A stretch of 7,720 nucleotides of DNA from UBA8516 sp964434855 (GCA_964434855.1 CAYSWR010000041.1:1-7720); one strand, 5' to 3'; numbered from the stretch's first letter, positions 1 to 6,281 are shown. Numbers and translations are program-made. The notes: a model not told the origin generated them from the letters alone.

Positions 1-2
1 AA

Positions 3-1160
3 TTAAAGTTTGGGATTCCATGCTGGCTCTAGTTCTTTTTTCTTTAAACCTACAATTACTGCAACTGCAATTCCTATCACAAAAAACATGAGATACGGAG
101 TCGCGTTACCAAAAAAGTTAGCCACTATTCCTGCAATGAGAGGTCCTGCAGCCCACCCCACACCAAACGTTGTCTCATATGCCCCAATCAAGCCTCCTGA
201 ATGTTCTTTTTGAACCTTTTTCATAATAATTTCAAAAGTTAATGGAAAGTAAACTGTAAAACCAAATCCCATGATCAGAGCGGCAAGAACAAATGTTTCA
301 AACGAAAACGAATAGAACACAATAATCATTCCTATTGCAATTGAAAGCATTGCTGCAATAAGACTCTGGAAAGTTCTTTTTGCAAGCAACCCAGAAAAAC
401 CAAGAGATATCAGACGCGATATTCCAAAAATAAAAAACAAGAGTTCTATGTTTGAGTTAGAAATGAATCTGTCACTCATGTATGCAGGAAAAATGGTAAG
501 AAATGTTCCAAATGCGGCACTGCAAAAAATTAACATTATCACTACTGTTGGAAATTTCAAAATTTTTTTGATCGACACTAAAGAGAATTCTGTTTTGTGA
601 GTTGTCTTGCCGTATTTTTTTAAAAGTAATGAGGAGACAATACCTGTTGCAATAGCAAATGTTGCATACTGGAATAATATTCTGTATGTAACGTCAAAGT
701 GTTCTAGTAAGAATGTCCCAGCCAATGGACCTATCATTAGTCCGCCAACAAAAAATCCCATGAATTTGGAGATTGATTTTACGCGAGCCTCCGGTGGTAC
801 AACTCGTGATATTATGGATTCGCATGGAGGCCAAAAAAATGAATGGGCTACTCCAGTCATTGCCCTAAATGCAGCAACCTCAGGAACAGACTGCGATATG
901 GATAGAAGATAGATGGAGACAGCGTCTAGAGTTATCCCAAGTGAGAGCAAAAGACCGTTATTGAATCTGTCAAGAAGTAGGCCTACAAAGAGTGGAATAA
1001 ACATGTATGGAATGAAATTTGAAAGGCCAATCAGGCCAAGCTCAAAATATGATGCACCTATCACTTCCTTTGAAAAGACAGGAACAATAGGATTGTGCAT
1101 TCCATAGGATATTCCCACAATCATTGCAGTTGCATATACAAGAATCAGTGGTCTGTTCAT
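3..1160 (-). CDS. MFS transporter, DHA1/TetA-like drug or metabolite exporter
   Basis: This 385-residue protein is the usual length for a 12-helix major facilitator transporter and is hydrophobic throughout. Residues 59-68 (VGLLLDRFNN) match the loop 2-3 signature of the family (motif A, G-x-x-x-D-R), with D64 and R65 present. Residues 139-149 (GGLMIGPLAGT) match the GP-rich motif C in helix 5, which by family knowledge marks proton-coupled antiporters that export drugs or small hydrophobic compounds. The second half ends with another helix pair (GAYETTFGVGWAAGPLIAG) and a lysine-rich cytoplasmic tail. The ATG lies one base after the stop of the upstream methyltransferase, so the two are almost certainly co-transcribed and translationally coupled. 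No separate promoter or ribosome site is needed. The substrate cannot be told from sequence; export of a compound modified by the methyltransferase is an inference. Confidence 0.9.
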   Translation of the reverse strand: MNRPLILVYATAMIVGISYGMHNPIVPVFSKEVIGASYFELGLIGLSNFIPYMFIPLFVGLLLDRFNNGLLLSLGITLDAVSIYLLSISQSVPEVAAFRAMTGVAHSFFWPPCESIISRVVPPEARVKSISKFMGFFVGGLMIGPLAGTFLLEHFDVTYRILFQYATFAIATGIVSSLLLKKYGKTTHKTEFSLVSIKKILKFPTVVIMLIFCSAAFGTFLTIFPAYMSDRFISNSNIELLFFIFGISRLISLGFSGLLAKRTFQSLIAAMLSIAIGMIIVFYSFSFETFVLAALIMGFGFTVYFPLTFEIIMKKVQKEHSGGLIGAYETTFGVGWAAGPLIAGIVANFFGNATPYLMFFVIGIAVAVIVGLKKKELEPAWNPKL

Positions 1161-1161
1161 G

Positions 1162-1851
1162 TCACTTGTATGCTGCGACCATTATCGCACCACCCATCAT
1201 CGCAGTATCGAATTCTACTTTGGAGAATTTTTCAAGTAACATGGATTCAAGTTTCTTATTTTGTGGCCATAGCTTGTATGTACCATATAGAGTTGCAAAT
1301 TTTAGTCCGAGCTTTCCTGCTGCTGCAAATGCAATGATTGGAAGTATTGCTCTAAGATAAAATGAAACTCCCATTCTGATAAAAGAGTTGTCTGGTTTTC
1401 CAAGATCAACTATTACAAATCGCCCTCCTTTTTTTAGAACCCGGTGAATTTCTGATATCGCAATCCTAAGACTTATTGCGTCACGTAATGAATAACCACA
1501 AATCACCGCATCAAACTTTTCATCCTGAAATGGGATGTGTTCAAAGACTCCAGATGTAAGATCAGGAGTTTTTTCAAAAAACTTTTTTGTATTTTTTAGC
1601 ATGAGAATCAATGGATCATAAAGTGTGATTTGCAAATTGTTGTTACAAAGTTTTAGTGCAGTCTTTGACATGTTGCCAAATCCCGAGCCTGCATCAAGAA
1701 CTGTATTTCCTTCTTTTACTCTGTTTGATAATCCTCTTCTGCGACATTCTTCGTCTTTTCCAAGTGAGATAAAGGAATTTACCTTGTCATAAACTGGAAT
1801 TATATCTCTTAAAACATCAAGTACCTCGCCCCAGTAGCTTCCAAGACCCAT
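1162..1851 (-). CDS. UbiE/MenG-like class I SAM-dependent methyltransferase
   Basis: A 229-residue class I methyltransferase, close to the usual length of the UbiE/MenG/COQ5 family. Residues 20-31 (VYDKVNSFISLG) match the N-terminal YDxxNxxxSxG signature of that family. Residues 51-60 (VLDAGSGFGN) are the SAM-binding motif I, YDP at 78-80 the acidic end of strand 2, FDAVICGYSLRDA at 113-125 the motif II region, and VLKKGGRFVIVDLGKP the post-motif III strand. The C-terminal YGTYKLWP segment resembles the family's YxYLxxSIxxFP. Family members methylate membrane quinones or other prenylated rings; menaquinone methylation is plausible in an organism with menaquinones, but the substrate is an inference. 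The ATG at 1851 is preferred because a TATA box lies 24 bases upstream, giving a leaderless mRNA. The frame is open for 11 more codons to a TTG at 1884. The MFS gene follows after one base. Confidence 0.85.
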   Translation of the reverse strand: MGLGSYWGEVLDVLRDIIPVYDKVNSFISLGKDEECRRRGLSNRVKEGNTVLDAGSGFGNMSKTALKLCNNNLQITLYDPLILMLKNTKKFFEKTPDLTSGVFEHIPFQDEKFDAVICGYSLRDAISLRIAISEIHRVLKKGGRFVIVDLGKPDNSFIRMGVSFYLRAILPIIAFAAAGKLGLKFATLYGTYKLWPQNKKLESMLLEKFSKVEFDTAMMGGAIMVAAYK

Positions 1852-1870
1852 GCTAAAATGAGAATTTAGG

Positions 1871-1879
1871 ATATTATAT
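1871..1879 (-). promoter_or_regulatory. TATA box for the methyltransferase-MFS operon
   Basis: On the minus strand this reads ATATAATAT, centred about 24 bases before the ATG at 1851. That spacing is what archaeal TATA/TFB promoters show for leaderless mRNAs, and no Shine-Dalgarno sequence precedes the ATG. It argues against the longer reading that starts at the TTG at 1884, since that codon would then lie upstream of the transcript. A second TATA-like string (CATATAAT) overlaps 1882-1889, so the assignment is not unique. Confidence 0.5.
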
Positions 1880-1880
1880 G

Positions 1881-2042
1881 TCAATTATATGGCACAGTCA
1901 TACTACTTGGTCGTAGAATTATAGAGTCTGTATCTTTAATTGGTGAAAATTTTGAAAATGTCTCAACGGTTCTTGCAGGAGAGATATCTGTTCCCTCAAA
2001 ATGAACCACGAATGATGTCGTCCTTTCATTTTCTGCAGGCAA
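1881..2042 (-). pseudogene. Small ORF or relic paralogous to the secreted protein at 5456-6142
   Basis: A minus-strand frame of 53 codons fills most of the gap between the two divergent genes. It would start at a TTG (2040-2042) and end in TGA (1881-1883), overlapping by the string TTGA the alternative TTG start of the methyltransferase. Residues 10-32 align without gaps to residues 86-108 of the secreted protein at 5456-6142: both begin SFVVHF, end TFSKF, and share I and T between, 13 of 23 identical. A preceding NE pair also matches. There is no signal peptide and no Trp-rich module, and the frame opens just after a TGA. A TATA-like string (2049-2055) is too close to the TTG; it sits correctly for an ATG at 2029, but that ATG is in another frame. 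A truncated relic or domain fragment is more likely than a working gene, though a microprotein is possible. Confidence 0.45.
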
Positions 2043-2116
2043 AATTGGTTTTATATGTCATCTATTTTTTCATTTGATAATCTGCTTTTACACGTACATG
2101 TTTATAACAGATGTAA

Positions 2117-2123
2117 GAGGTGA
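2117..2123 (+). promoter_or_regulatory. Shine-Dalgarno site GAGGTGA deciding the TTG start at 2133
   Basis: GAGGTGA is a perfect complement to the conserved archaeal 16S 3' end and lies 9 bases before the TTG at 2133. It supports TTG as the true start; the ATG at 2111 runs straight into TAA. A TATA-like TTTTACA at about 2085-2090 would place the transcript start just upstream of this site. A second TATA-like TTTATAA at 2101-2107 would instead give a nearly leaderless mRNA. This is the clearest ribosome site in the window. Confidence 0.65.
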
Positions 2124-2132
2124 GGTTCATCA

Positions 2133-2771
2133 TTGAGCGATAAGACAGAATCTACTGACAATCGCATAGAGCTGATGGCAGCAATTTTGATGGCACTAGT
2201 TGTAATTGCTACAGCTTGGAGCGCATACCAGTCTACCCTATGGGGAGGGATTCAAACTTTTACTTTGCGTGAAGTAACTAGCGCAAGTCAGAAGGTCACG
2301 ATGACGACCCTCCAACAAGGACAATATACAATCATCGATATCTTGATGTTCATGGAGTACATTGATGCACTAAATAACAACGACCAGAAGCTCAGTGAAT
2401 TCTACTTTGACAGATTTAGGCCAGATTTTAAACCAGCCGTTGAGGCTTGGTTAGAAACAAAACCTTTTGAGAATCCAGATGCACCATCTCATCCTTTTGT
2501 TATGACTGAGTACAGGAAAATATTTTCTGAAGAAGCAGAACGATTTGCTACCGAGTCTGCCATAAAATTAGATGAAGCACAGCAAGCCAACCAAAATTCA
2601 GATAATTATGTGTTAATGACTGTAATCTACGCTTCGGTGTTATTTATTGGAGGCATATTTTCTAGATTTTCTGGAATAAGACGTTTGAGTCTTGTTGTTG
2701 TGGGTTGGTGGGTATTTTCTATTGCTACATTTTTTCTCTTATCTATGCCTGTTGCGCCATTATTTGGATAA
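2133..2771 (+). CDS. Membrane protein of unknown function, DUF4337-like layout
   Basis: A 212-residue protein with a predicted helix near the N-terminus (residues about 13-34, AAILMALVVIATAWSAYQST) and two near the C-terminus (about 158-176 and 184-207). Between them lies a soluble, acidic and helical domain of roughly 120 residues (FSEEAERFATESAIKLDEAQ is part of a likely coiled helix). The order of one helix, a helical soluble domain, then two helices, together with the ATAWSAYQS-type first helix, resembles bacterial and archaeal DUF4337-type proteins. I hold that comparison loosely and no function is known for it. No catalytic motif is visible and there are no cysteines. The start is TTG, supported by the GAGGTGA site. 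The gene stands alone, divergent from the methyltransferase operon and 326 bases before the lipase gene. Confidence 0.8.
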   Translation: MSDKTESTDNRIELMAAILMALVVIATAWSAYQSTLWGGIQTFTLREVTSASQKVTMTTLQQGQYTIIDILMFMEYIDALNNNDQKLSEFYFDRFRPDFKPAVEAWLETKPFENPDAPSHPFVMTEYRKIFSEEAERFATESAIKLDEAQQANQNSDNYVLMTVIYASVLFIGGIFSRFSGIRRLSLVVVGWWVFSIATFFLLSMPVAPLFG

Positions 2772-3097
2772 TACTTTCAACTACTTTCGTGAAGCAAAAA
2801 ATTAGTGCTAACTTGTGAATATCAAGAAGAACTAAGTATGTTCATTTTTCACATACTGTCTTGAGTGACTTGGTCATATTTTCAAAACTTTGACGGGCGT
2901 TGACATTTATTCATTTTTTCACGAGTCCAACCAAAAATCCATTAAATTTTTCACTATGAATATACCGTAGTGTTTTTGTTTATCTTTTCAATGTCAATCT
3001 TTTAAAAAATTCATCAGAAAAAATGAGAATCTCCTCATTATATTACAAACTCATGAATGAATAATATGACAAGTGTTTTATTGTTTCTGTACATTAT
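2772..3097. other. 326-base intergenic region: a hairpin and a weak coding-like relic
   Basis: No convincing gene lies here. A perfect 7-base inverted repeat sits at 2835-2857. On the minus strand two 22-codon stretches in one frame (2914-2979 and 2845-2910), separated by a single TGA at 2911-2913, read like protein: LRYIHSEKFNGFLVGLVKK, stop, then NVNARQSFENMTKSLKTVCE and a final TGA at 2842-2844. There is no start codon after the upstream TAA at 2980-2982 that would make a normal gene. Two short open stretches are not improbable in AT-rich DNA, so I treat this as a possible relic only. The right end should hold the promoter of the lipase gene; TTTTATT at 3076-3082 is the best TATA candidate, about 25 bases before the ATG at 3104. 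Confidence 0.5.
2835..2857. terminator. Inverted repeat, possible 3'-end hairpin
   Basis: AGTATGT (2835-2841) and ACATACT (2851-2857) are perfect complements around a 9-base loop containing TTTTT. The hairpin is 64 bases past the stop of the membrane protein gene. Archaeal termination usually depends on T-runs rather than hairpins, and the T-run here sits in the loop, so the role is uncertain; it could also be a chance AT-rich palindrome. Confidence 0.25.
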
Positions 3098-4573
3098 ATG
3101 CGCATGAAAACTGTTCCCACCGAAGAAAGGGCACTGATACTCCAAGGTGGAGGCTCCCTTGGAGCATATGAGGCTGGGGCTTTTAGTGCAGCATATTCAT
3201 TTCTAAAATATCGGAACGTGGAACAAAATAATACAGATAGACCAATATTTGATATTGTTGCAGGTACTTCCATTGGAGCAATTAATGCTGCAATTCTTGT
3301 AAGCTATGTGAAGGAAAACAAGACTTGGGAAGGATCGTCTGAGAGATTAGCAGAATTTTGGAATCATATTTCAACAGAATCAATATATGATAAATTTTCT
3401 GTCTATATGGCGGAATGGTGGAATTATTGGCGACAATTTTTCAAAGATACAGCTACTAGTGAGGCGGCAAGGAGATATTATTCATCAATGGAATTTACAA
3501 TTAGTGGGGTACCAAAGGTCTTTTCTCCACCACACACAATGCCGGATACCAAGTTCTTTAATGTGTTTAATAGTTGGTATCGCTATAGTAATCAATATCT
3601 AAAACAAAGTTTAGAACAATTCGCAAAATTTCCAATTGCAACAAGCTATGATGAGAATCAACCTAGATTAATTTTGGTTGCTGTTGATGTGATGGACGGT
3701 AAACCAGTAGTGTTTGACAGTTATGCAAAAGAAGATGGTACTAGAAAAACAGAATATGGCAACTACATCATGAACACAGACACAAATCATAATGAGAATG
3801 ACACTGATGCTGGCATAGGCTTTGAACATATTATTCGATATCCTAAAGGAATAACAGCTGATCATGTCATTGCCAGTGCGGCAGTTCCTGTAAGCTTTGA
3901 TTATGTTCCACTCGAGGTAGAAAGTTATAATTATAAAACAAAGAACTATGAGGGAAACACGCGATATTTCTGGGATGGAGGATTGTTATCAAACACTCCG
4001 TTGATGGAACTCATTATCCTACACAGGCGGTTCTGGTATAAAATAAAAGGATTAAAGGACTCGCTACCAAAACTGGGCATACTACTGATAAACTTACATC
4101 CGTCACGTATTGACAAGATTCCTTGGGATTTTGATGGAGTTGTGAATAGAAATATCGACATAGTTTTTGCGGATAAATCACTAAGAGACGAAAATGTAGT
4201 TTTGTTACTTTCGGATTTTGTTGATCTGAGCAAGAAATTAATTGATATTGCAAAATCTCACGGTGTTAAACAGGCAATTATTGATGATTTGCTTGATGCT
4301 CTCCCAGCTAGTCATGGCCGGCTGCACGGGGTAAAACCCTTACAATATCGGAATCTGGTGGAAGGGCAATTCAACATAGGTGAAGTGATACGAATTGAAA
4401 GAAAACAGAGCGAACATGAAACCTCAAAAAAAATCTTTGATTTTTCCTCAAACACAATAAAACAACTTCTTCAGAACGGTTATGATGATGTGGTTGAATA
4501 CATTGATGCACGTTTTGGTCACAAGTATCTAAAAGCTGCAGGCATACAACAGGGCAAACAGGTGCATGAGTGA
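3098..4573 (+). CDS. Patatin-like phospholipase/lipid acyl hydrolase with DUF3734-like C-terminus
   Basis: A 491-residue patatin-family serine hydrolase. All family elements are intact: the oxyanion-hole glycines at residues 17-22 (GGGSLG), the nucleophile elbow G-T-S-I-G at 56-60 with S58, the ASAAVPVSF block at 259-267, and the catalytic aspartate in DGG at 293-295 (D293), followed by LLSNTP. By family knowledge these enzymes use a Ser-Asp dyad to cleave acyl esters of phospholipids or other lipids. The protein is much longer than a minimal patatin domain; the region from about 350 to 470, including SHGRLHGVKPLQYRNL and an IKQLLQNGYDDVVEYI helix, resembles the DUF3734 tail of bacterial patatins. 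There is no signal peptide, so it likely acts at the inner face of the membrane or on storage lipid. ATG at 3104 (M3) is an equally good start and fits a TATA box at 3076-3082. Archaeal membrane lipids are mainly ether-linked, so the natural substrate is unclear. The gene stands alone. Confidence 0.88.
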   Translation: MRMKTVPTEERALILQGGGSLGAYEAGAFSAAYSFLKYRNVEQNNTDRPIFDIVAGTSIGAINAAILVSYVKENKTWEGSSERLAEFWNHISTESIYDKFSVYMAEWWNYWRQFFKDTATSEAARRYYSSMEFTISGVPKVFSPPHTMPDTKFFNVFNSWYRYSNQYLKQSLEQFAKFPIATSYDENQPRLILVAVDVMDGKPVVFDSYAKEDGTRKTEYGNYIMNTDTNHNENDTDAGIGFEHIIRYPKGITADHVIASAAVPVSFDYVPLEVESYNYKTKNYEGNTRYFWDGGLLSNTPLMELIILHRRFWYKIKGLKDSLPKLGILLINLHPSRIDKIPWDFDGVVNRNIDIVFADKSLRDENVVLLLSDFVDLSKKLIDIAKSHGVKQAIIDDLLDALPASHGRLHGVKPLQYRNLVEGQFNIGEVIRIERKQSEHETSKKIFDFSSNTIKQLLQNGYDDVVEYIDARFGHKYLKAAGIQQGKQVHE

Positions 4574-4631
4574 TTTTGATATCCAGACTTTTTACACTGC
4601 ATAAAGCAAAATATGTGGTAATCTTGTTTAT

Positions 4632-4774
4632 TTAATTCTCTATGTTCTCCTCAAGATTCGTATCACAATAGTAAAGAATTATTTTCGGTGGGATTCCGCA
4701 GTAATTGTTTTTATAGATTTCAGGAGTAATATTAAGCCCTGAACATCATCACTAAAATTAAAGATGGAGATCAC
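4632..4774 (-). pseudogene. Possible frameshifted small gene between lipase and DUF308 gene
   Basis: Two overlapping minus-strand frames here both look like protein. The upstream one (about 4743-4774) begins at a GAGGTGATC string, a perfect Shine-Dalgarno match, and reads IFNFSDDVQG; no ATG, GTG or TTG stands at the right distance after that site (an ATC stands where a start would be expected). The downstream frame, open from 4745 to the TAA at 4632-4634, reads LNITPEIYKNNYCGIPPK and then IILYYCDTNLEENIEN. Adding one G at the GGG of 4737-4739 would join them as a protein of about 45 residues with two Cys. I read this as a broken small gene or one with an assembly error. It may also be chance, as both frames are short. 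I do not recognise the family. Confidence 0.3.
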
Positions 4775-4794
4775 CTCGGATAATTAACGGAATG

Positions 4795-4801
4795 TTTTTA
4801 T
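4795..4801 (+). promoter_or_regulatory. TATA box of the DUF308 membrane protein gene
   Basis: TTTTTAT is centred about 28 bases before the ATG at 4826. The bases just before that ATG hold no Shine-Dalgarno sequence, so the mRNA is probably leaderless or nearly so. A second TATA-like TTTTTATAG lies at 4707-4715, but it would give a leader of about 85 bases and falls inside the possible broken gene on the other strand. Confidence 0.5.
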
Positions 4802-4825
4802 CAATGTTTCCGATAAGCTCGAAAC

Positions 4826-5389
4826 ATGTCGATTAGTGTTGAGAAATCTCCAATTTGGTTAAGAATTGCCCAGATTGTATTGGGAGCAATTACAATAGCA
4901 TTATCTGGAATGGTTTTAGCTAATCCTGATGTTACAACTCTTTTCTTTGTAACATTACTTGCTATATCTTTGATAATGGTAGGCATCTCAAAAATTATTA
5001 AAGGTGCTTTAGTTAAACAGTTATCAAAAGGCACTAGAGCAATTAGTATTGTAATAGGAATTATCTCTATTGCTGGTGGATTCTTTTCATTAGCAAATCC
5101 AATTGCGGCAGTCTTGACACAGATAATGATAATCACCATATTCATTCTAATTCATGGAGCAGGGCTTGTGGCAAATGGAATTGCATCAAAGAGTGAAAGC
5201 AGAGGTTCACGTATTGCAAATATCATCATCGGAGGAATTGTGATTGCCTTGTCAGCGATTTTGTACGCATATCCAGGTTTGACTCTTGTTTTGATGCTGA
5301 TGTTTGTTTCAATAGGACTACTCTTTAATGGAATTGGAAGCATCATATCTGGCATAATAGGACATAGACCTTCTAGGCCAATACCATAG
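4826..5389 (+). CDS. DUF308/HdeD-like six-helix membrane protein
   Basis: A 187-residue, strongly hydrophobic protein with six predicted membrane helices. It is built of three helix-pair repeats: prolines at 34 (LANP), 92 (LANP) and 150 (YAYP) are spaced exactly 58 residues apart, each opening a helix that ends in a glycine-rich turn (GISKIIKG, GAGLVANGIAS, GIGSIISGI). This repeat pattern and length match the DUF308 family, to which the E. coli acid-resistance membrane protein HdeD belongs. The biochemical role of the family is not settled, and acid resistance should not be carried over to an archaeon. A short basic linker (KSESRGSR) precedes the last pair, and the C-terminus is Arg/Pro rich. 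The gene stands alone and converges on the secreted-protein gene with 66 bases between their stops. Confidence 0.85.
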   Translation: MSISVEKSPIWLRIAQIVLGAITIALSGMVLANPDVTTLFFVTLLAISLIMVGISKIIKGALVKQLSKGTRAISIVIGIISIAGGFFSLANPIAAVLTQIMIITIFILIHGAGLVANGIASKSESRGSRIANIIIGGIVIALSAILYAYPGLTLVLMLMFVSIGLLFNGIGSIISGIIGHRPSRPIP

Positions 5390-5455
5390 AATGATTCCGT
5401 CGACAATTATAATTTTCTGGTCATTACAGCCCTAATAGTTATACACATAAACAAT

Positions 5456-6142
5456 TCAAGGAGTGGTTAATTTTAGCCCTTGGCAAGTAAAGGTGGCACG
5501 TTCTCTAATCTCTGCTTTTTCATTGTCGTTAGAAAACTGATACAAGTTTATGACATCTTGAAGATATGTGCCATAACCTGTTAACTCACATTTTGAGAAT
5601 TTCCATGTTTGTATAATTCTGCCATCTCCTGATACAACATCTATATTTACATCAAAAGGCGAGATTGTGTTGCTCTTTGTCATCCAGCGATCAACTCCTG
5701 CGTAAAAATCTTTTTTATCAATACTGGGAAGTGACTCCAAGTAAAATTCTGGACTATCAGAAAATTTGTAAACTGAAAATGAACCTCTTTCTTCATCAGT
5801 AGTGGAACTTGTTATTTGAAACTTGGAAAAAGTTGAGATGGTGATAGGTTTAGTAATCAAACCATTTGAAAAATGAACAACAAATGAATGTGCTATTTCG
5901 TTATCGGAAATTGTCGAAGCAGCAGTAACTTCAGTAATAGGAATTATGAGTATTCCTTGATTTACAAGATATTGAAGAGATGAAATGTAATCTGATTCTG
6001 TAATTTGTCCTTCTGCCCACCACTTTGCATTATTTTTGATCCAGGATGGGATTGACGAACCGTCAACAAATATAACAAATGAAGTTCCAATAACAAGTAA
6101 TATAGACACCAAAAATATTTTCAGAGAAATGTTGACTTTCAA
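5456..6142 (-). CDS. Secreted thaumarchaeal protein with Trp-rich WIKNNAKWW module
   Basis: A 228-residue exported protein. Residues about 7-26 form a signal peptide or N-terminal anchor (LKIFLVSILLVIGTSFVIF). Residues 31-68 hold the Trp-rich helical module IPSWIKNNAKWWAEGQI followed by YLVNQGILIIP; as far as I know this module recurs, singly or repeated, in exported proteins of ammonia-oxidising archaea, with unknown function. The rest, from about 80, looks beta-rich and contains SFVVHF (86-91) and TFSKF (104-108), which are also seen in the small ORF at 1881-2042. Two cysteines (C184, C220) could form a disulfide outside the cell. The start must be TTG at 6142: TGA is the codon directly before it and no ATG follows for over 150 residues. 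A TATA box 24 bases upstream supports a leaderless mRNA. The function is unknown. Confidence 0.82.
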   Translation of the reverse strand: MKVNISLKIFLVSILLVIGTSFVIFVDGSSIPSWIKNNAKWWAEGQITESDYISSLQYLVNQGILIIPITEVTAASTISDNEIAHSFVVHFSNGLITKPITISTFSKFQITSSTTDEERGSFSVYKFSDSPEFYLESLPSIDKKDFYAGVDRWMTKSNTISPFDVNIDVVSGDGRIIQTWKFSKCELTGYGTYLQDVINLYQFSNDNEKAEIRERATFTCQGLKLTTP

Positions 6143-6160
6143 TCAGTATGGGTAAGTTTT

Positions 6161-6168
6161 CTATTATA
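6161..6168 (-). promoter_or_regulatory. TATA box of the Trp-module secreted protein gene
   Basis: The minus strand reads TATAATAG here, centred about 24 bases before the TTG start at 6142, within a TTTTTCTATAATAG context. There is no Shine-Dalgarno sequence between it and the TTG, so the mRNA probably begins at or next to the start codon. Confidence 0.5.
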
Positions 6169-6197
6169 GAAAAATCTTTTCCAATTCGTGTGGTAAT

Positions 6198-6281
6198 CTA
6201 AAAATTTTGCCCAATTATAGCCTCTACCATAACAGGCGTCTCAAGGGCTAGAATGCTATAAACTTCCCGTGCTGCTTTTTT
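6198..6281 (-). other. Coding-like tail after the stop of the 123-residue protein
   Basis: Directly after the TGA of the gene at 6282-6653 the same frame stays open for 27 codons to a TAG at 6198-6200. The conceptual peptide (KKAAREVYSILALETP, then VMVEAIIGQNF) looks like genuine protein, with purines favoured at first codon positions. It has no ATG except one at residue 18. It could be the end of a decayed gene, a tiny ORF with an unusual start, or a readthrough tail; chance is possible. The inverted repeat TATAGC/GCTATA (6217-6222 and 6255-6260) also lies here. Confidence 0.3.

Noticed and set aside
10..1107. Several plus-strand open frames of 64-101 codons opposite the MFS gene
   Set aside because: They are antisense shadows of a clear transporter gene; their translations are low-complexity and show no motif, and no promoter or ribosome site precedes them.
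1162..1884. Longer methyltransferase beginning at TTG 1884
   Set aside because: A TATA box lies inside the extra segment at the correct distance for the ATG at 1851, and the family N-terminus is complete without the 11 extra residues; kept only as an alternative because of the TTGA overlap with the small ORF.
4719..4756. Possible C/D box sRNA on the minus strand (GTGATGA followed by CTGA)
   Set aside because: The two boxes are 22 bases apart rather than about 12, and no C' or second D box is visible.
4801..5145. Minus-strand open frame of 114 codons opposite the DUF308 gene
   Set aside because: The plus-strand gene has family repeats, helices and a promoter. The antisense frame only mirrors its hydrophobic codons.
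6198..6245. tRNA-like D-arm string (TATGGTAGAGGC) on the minus strand
   Set aside because: No matching acceptor stem or T-arm (GGTTCAAATCC-like) follows at the right distance, so it is not a tRNA gene.
6217..6260. Inverted repeat TATAGC/GCTATA as a transposon end or operator
   Set aside because: Six-base arms with a long loop are expected by chance in AT-rich DNA; no transposase or target-site duplication is present.
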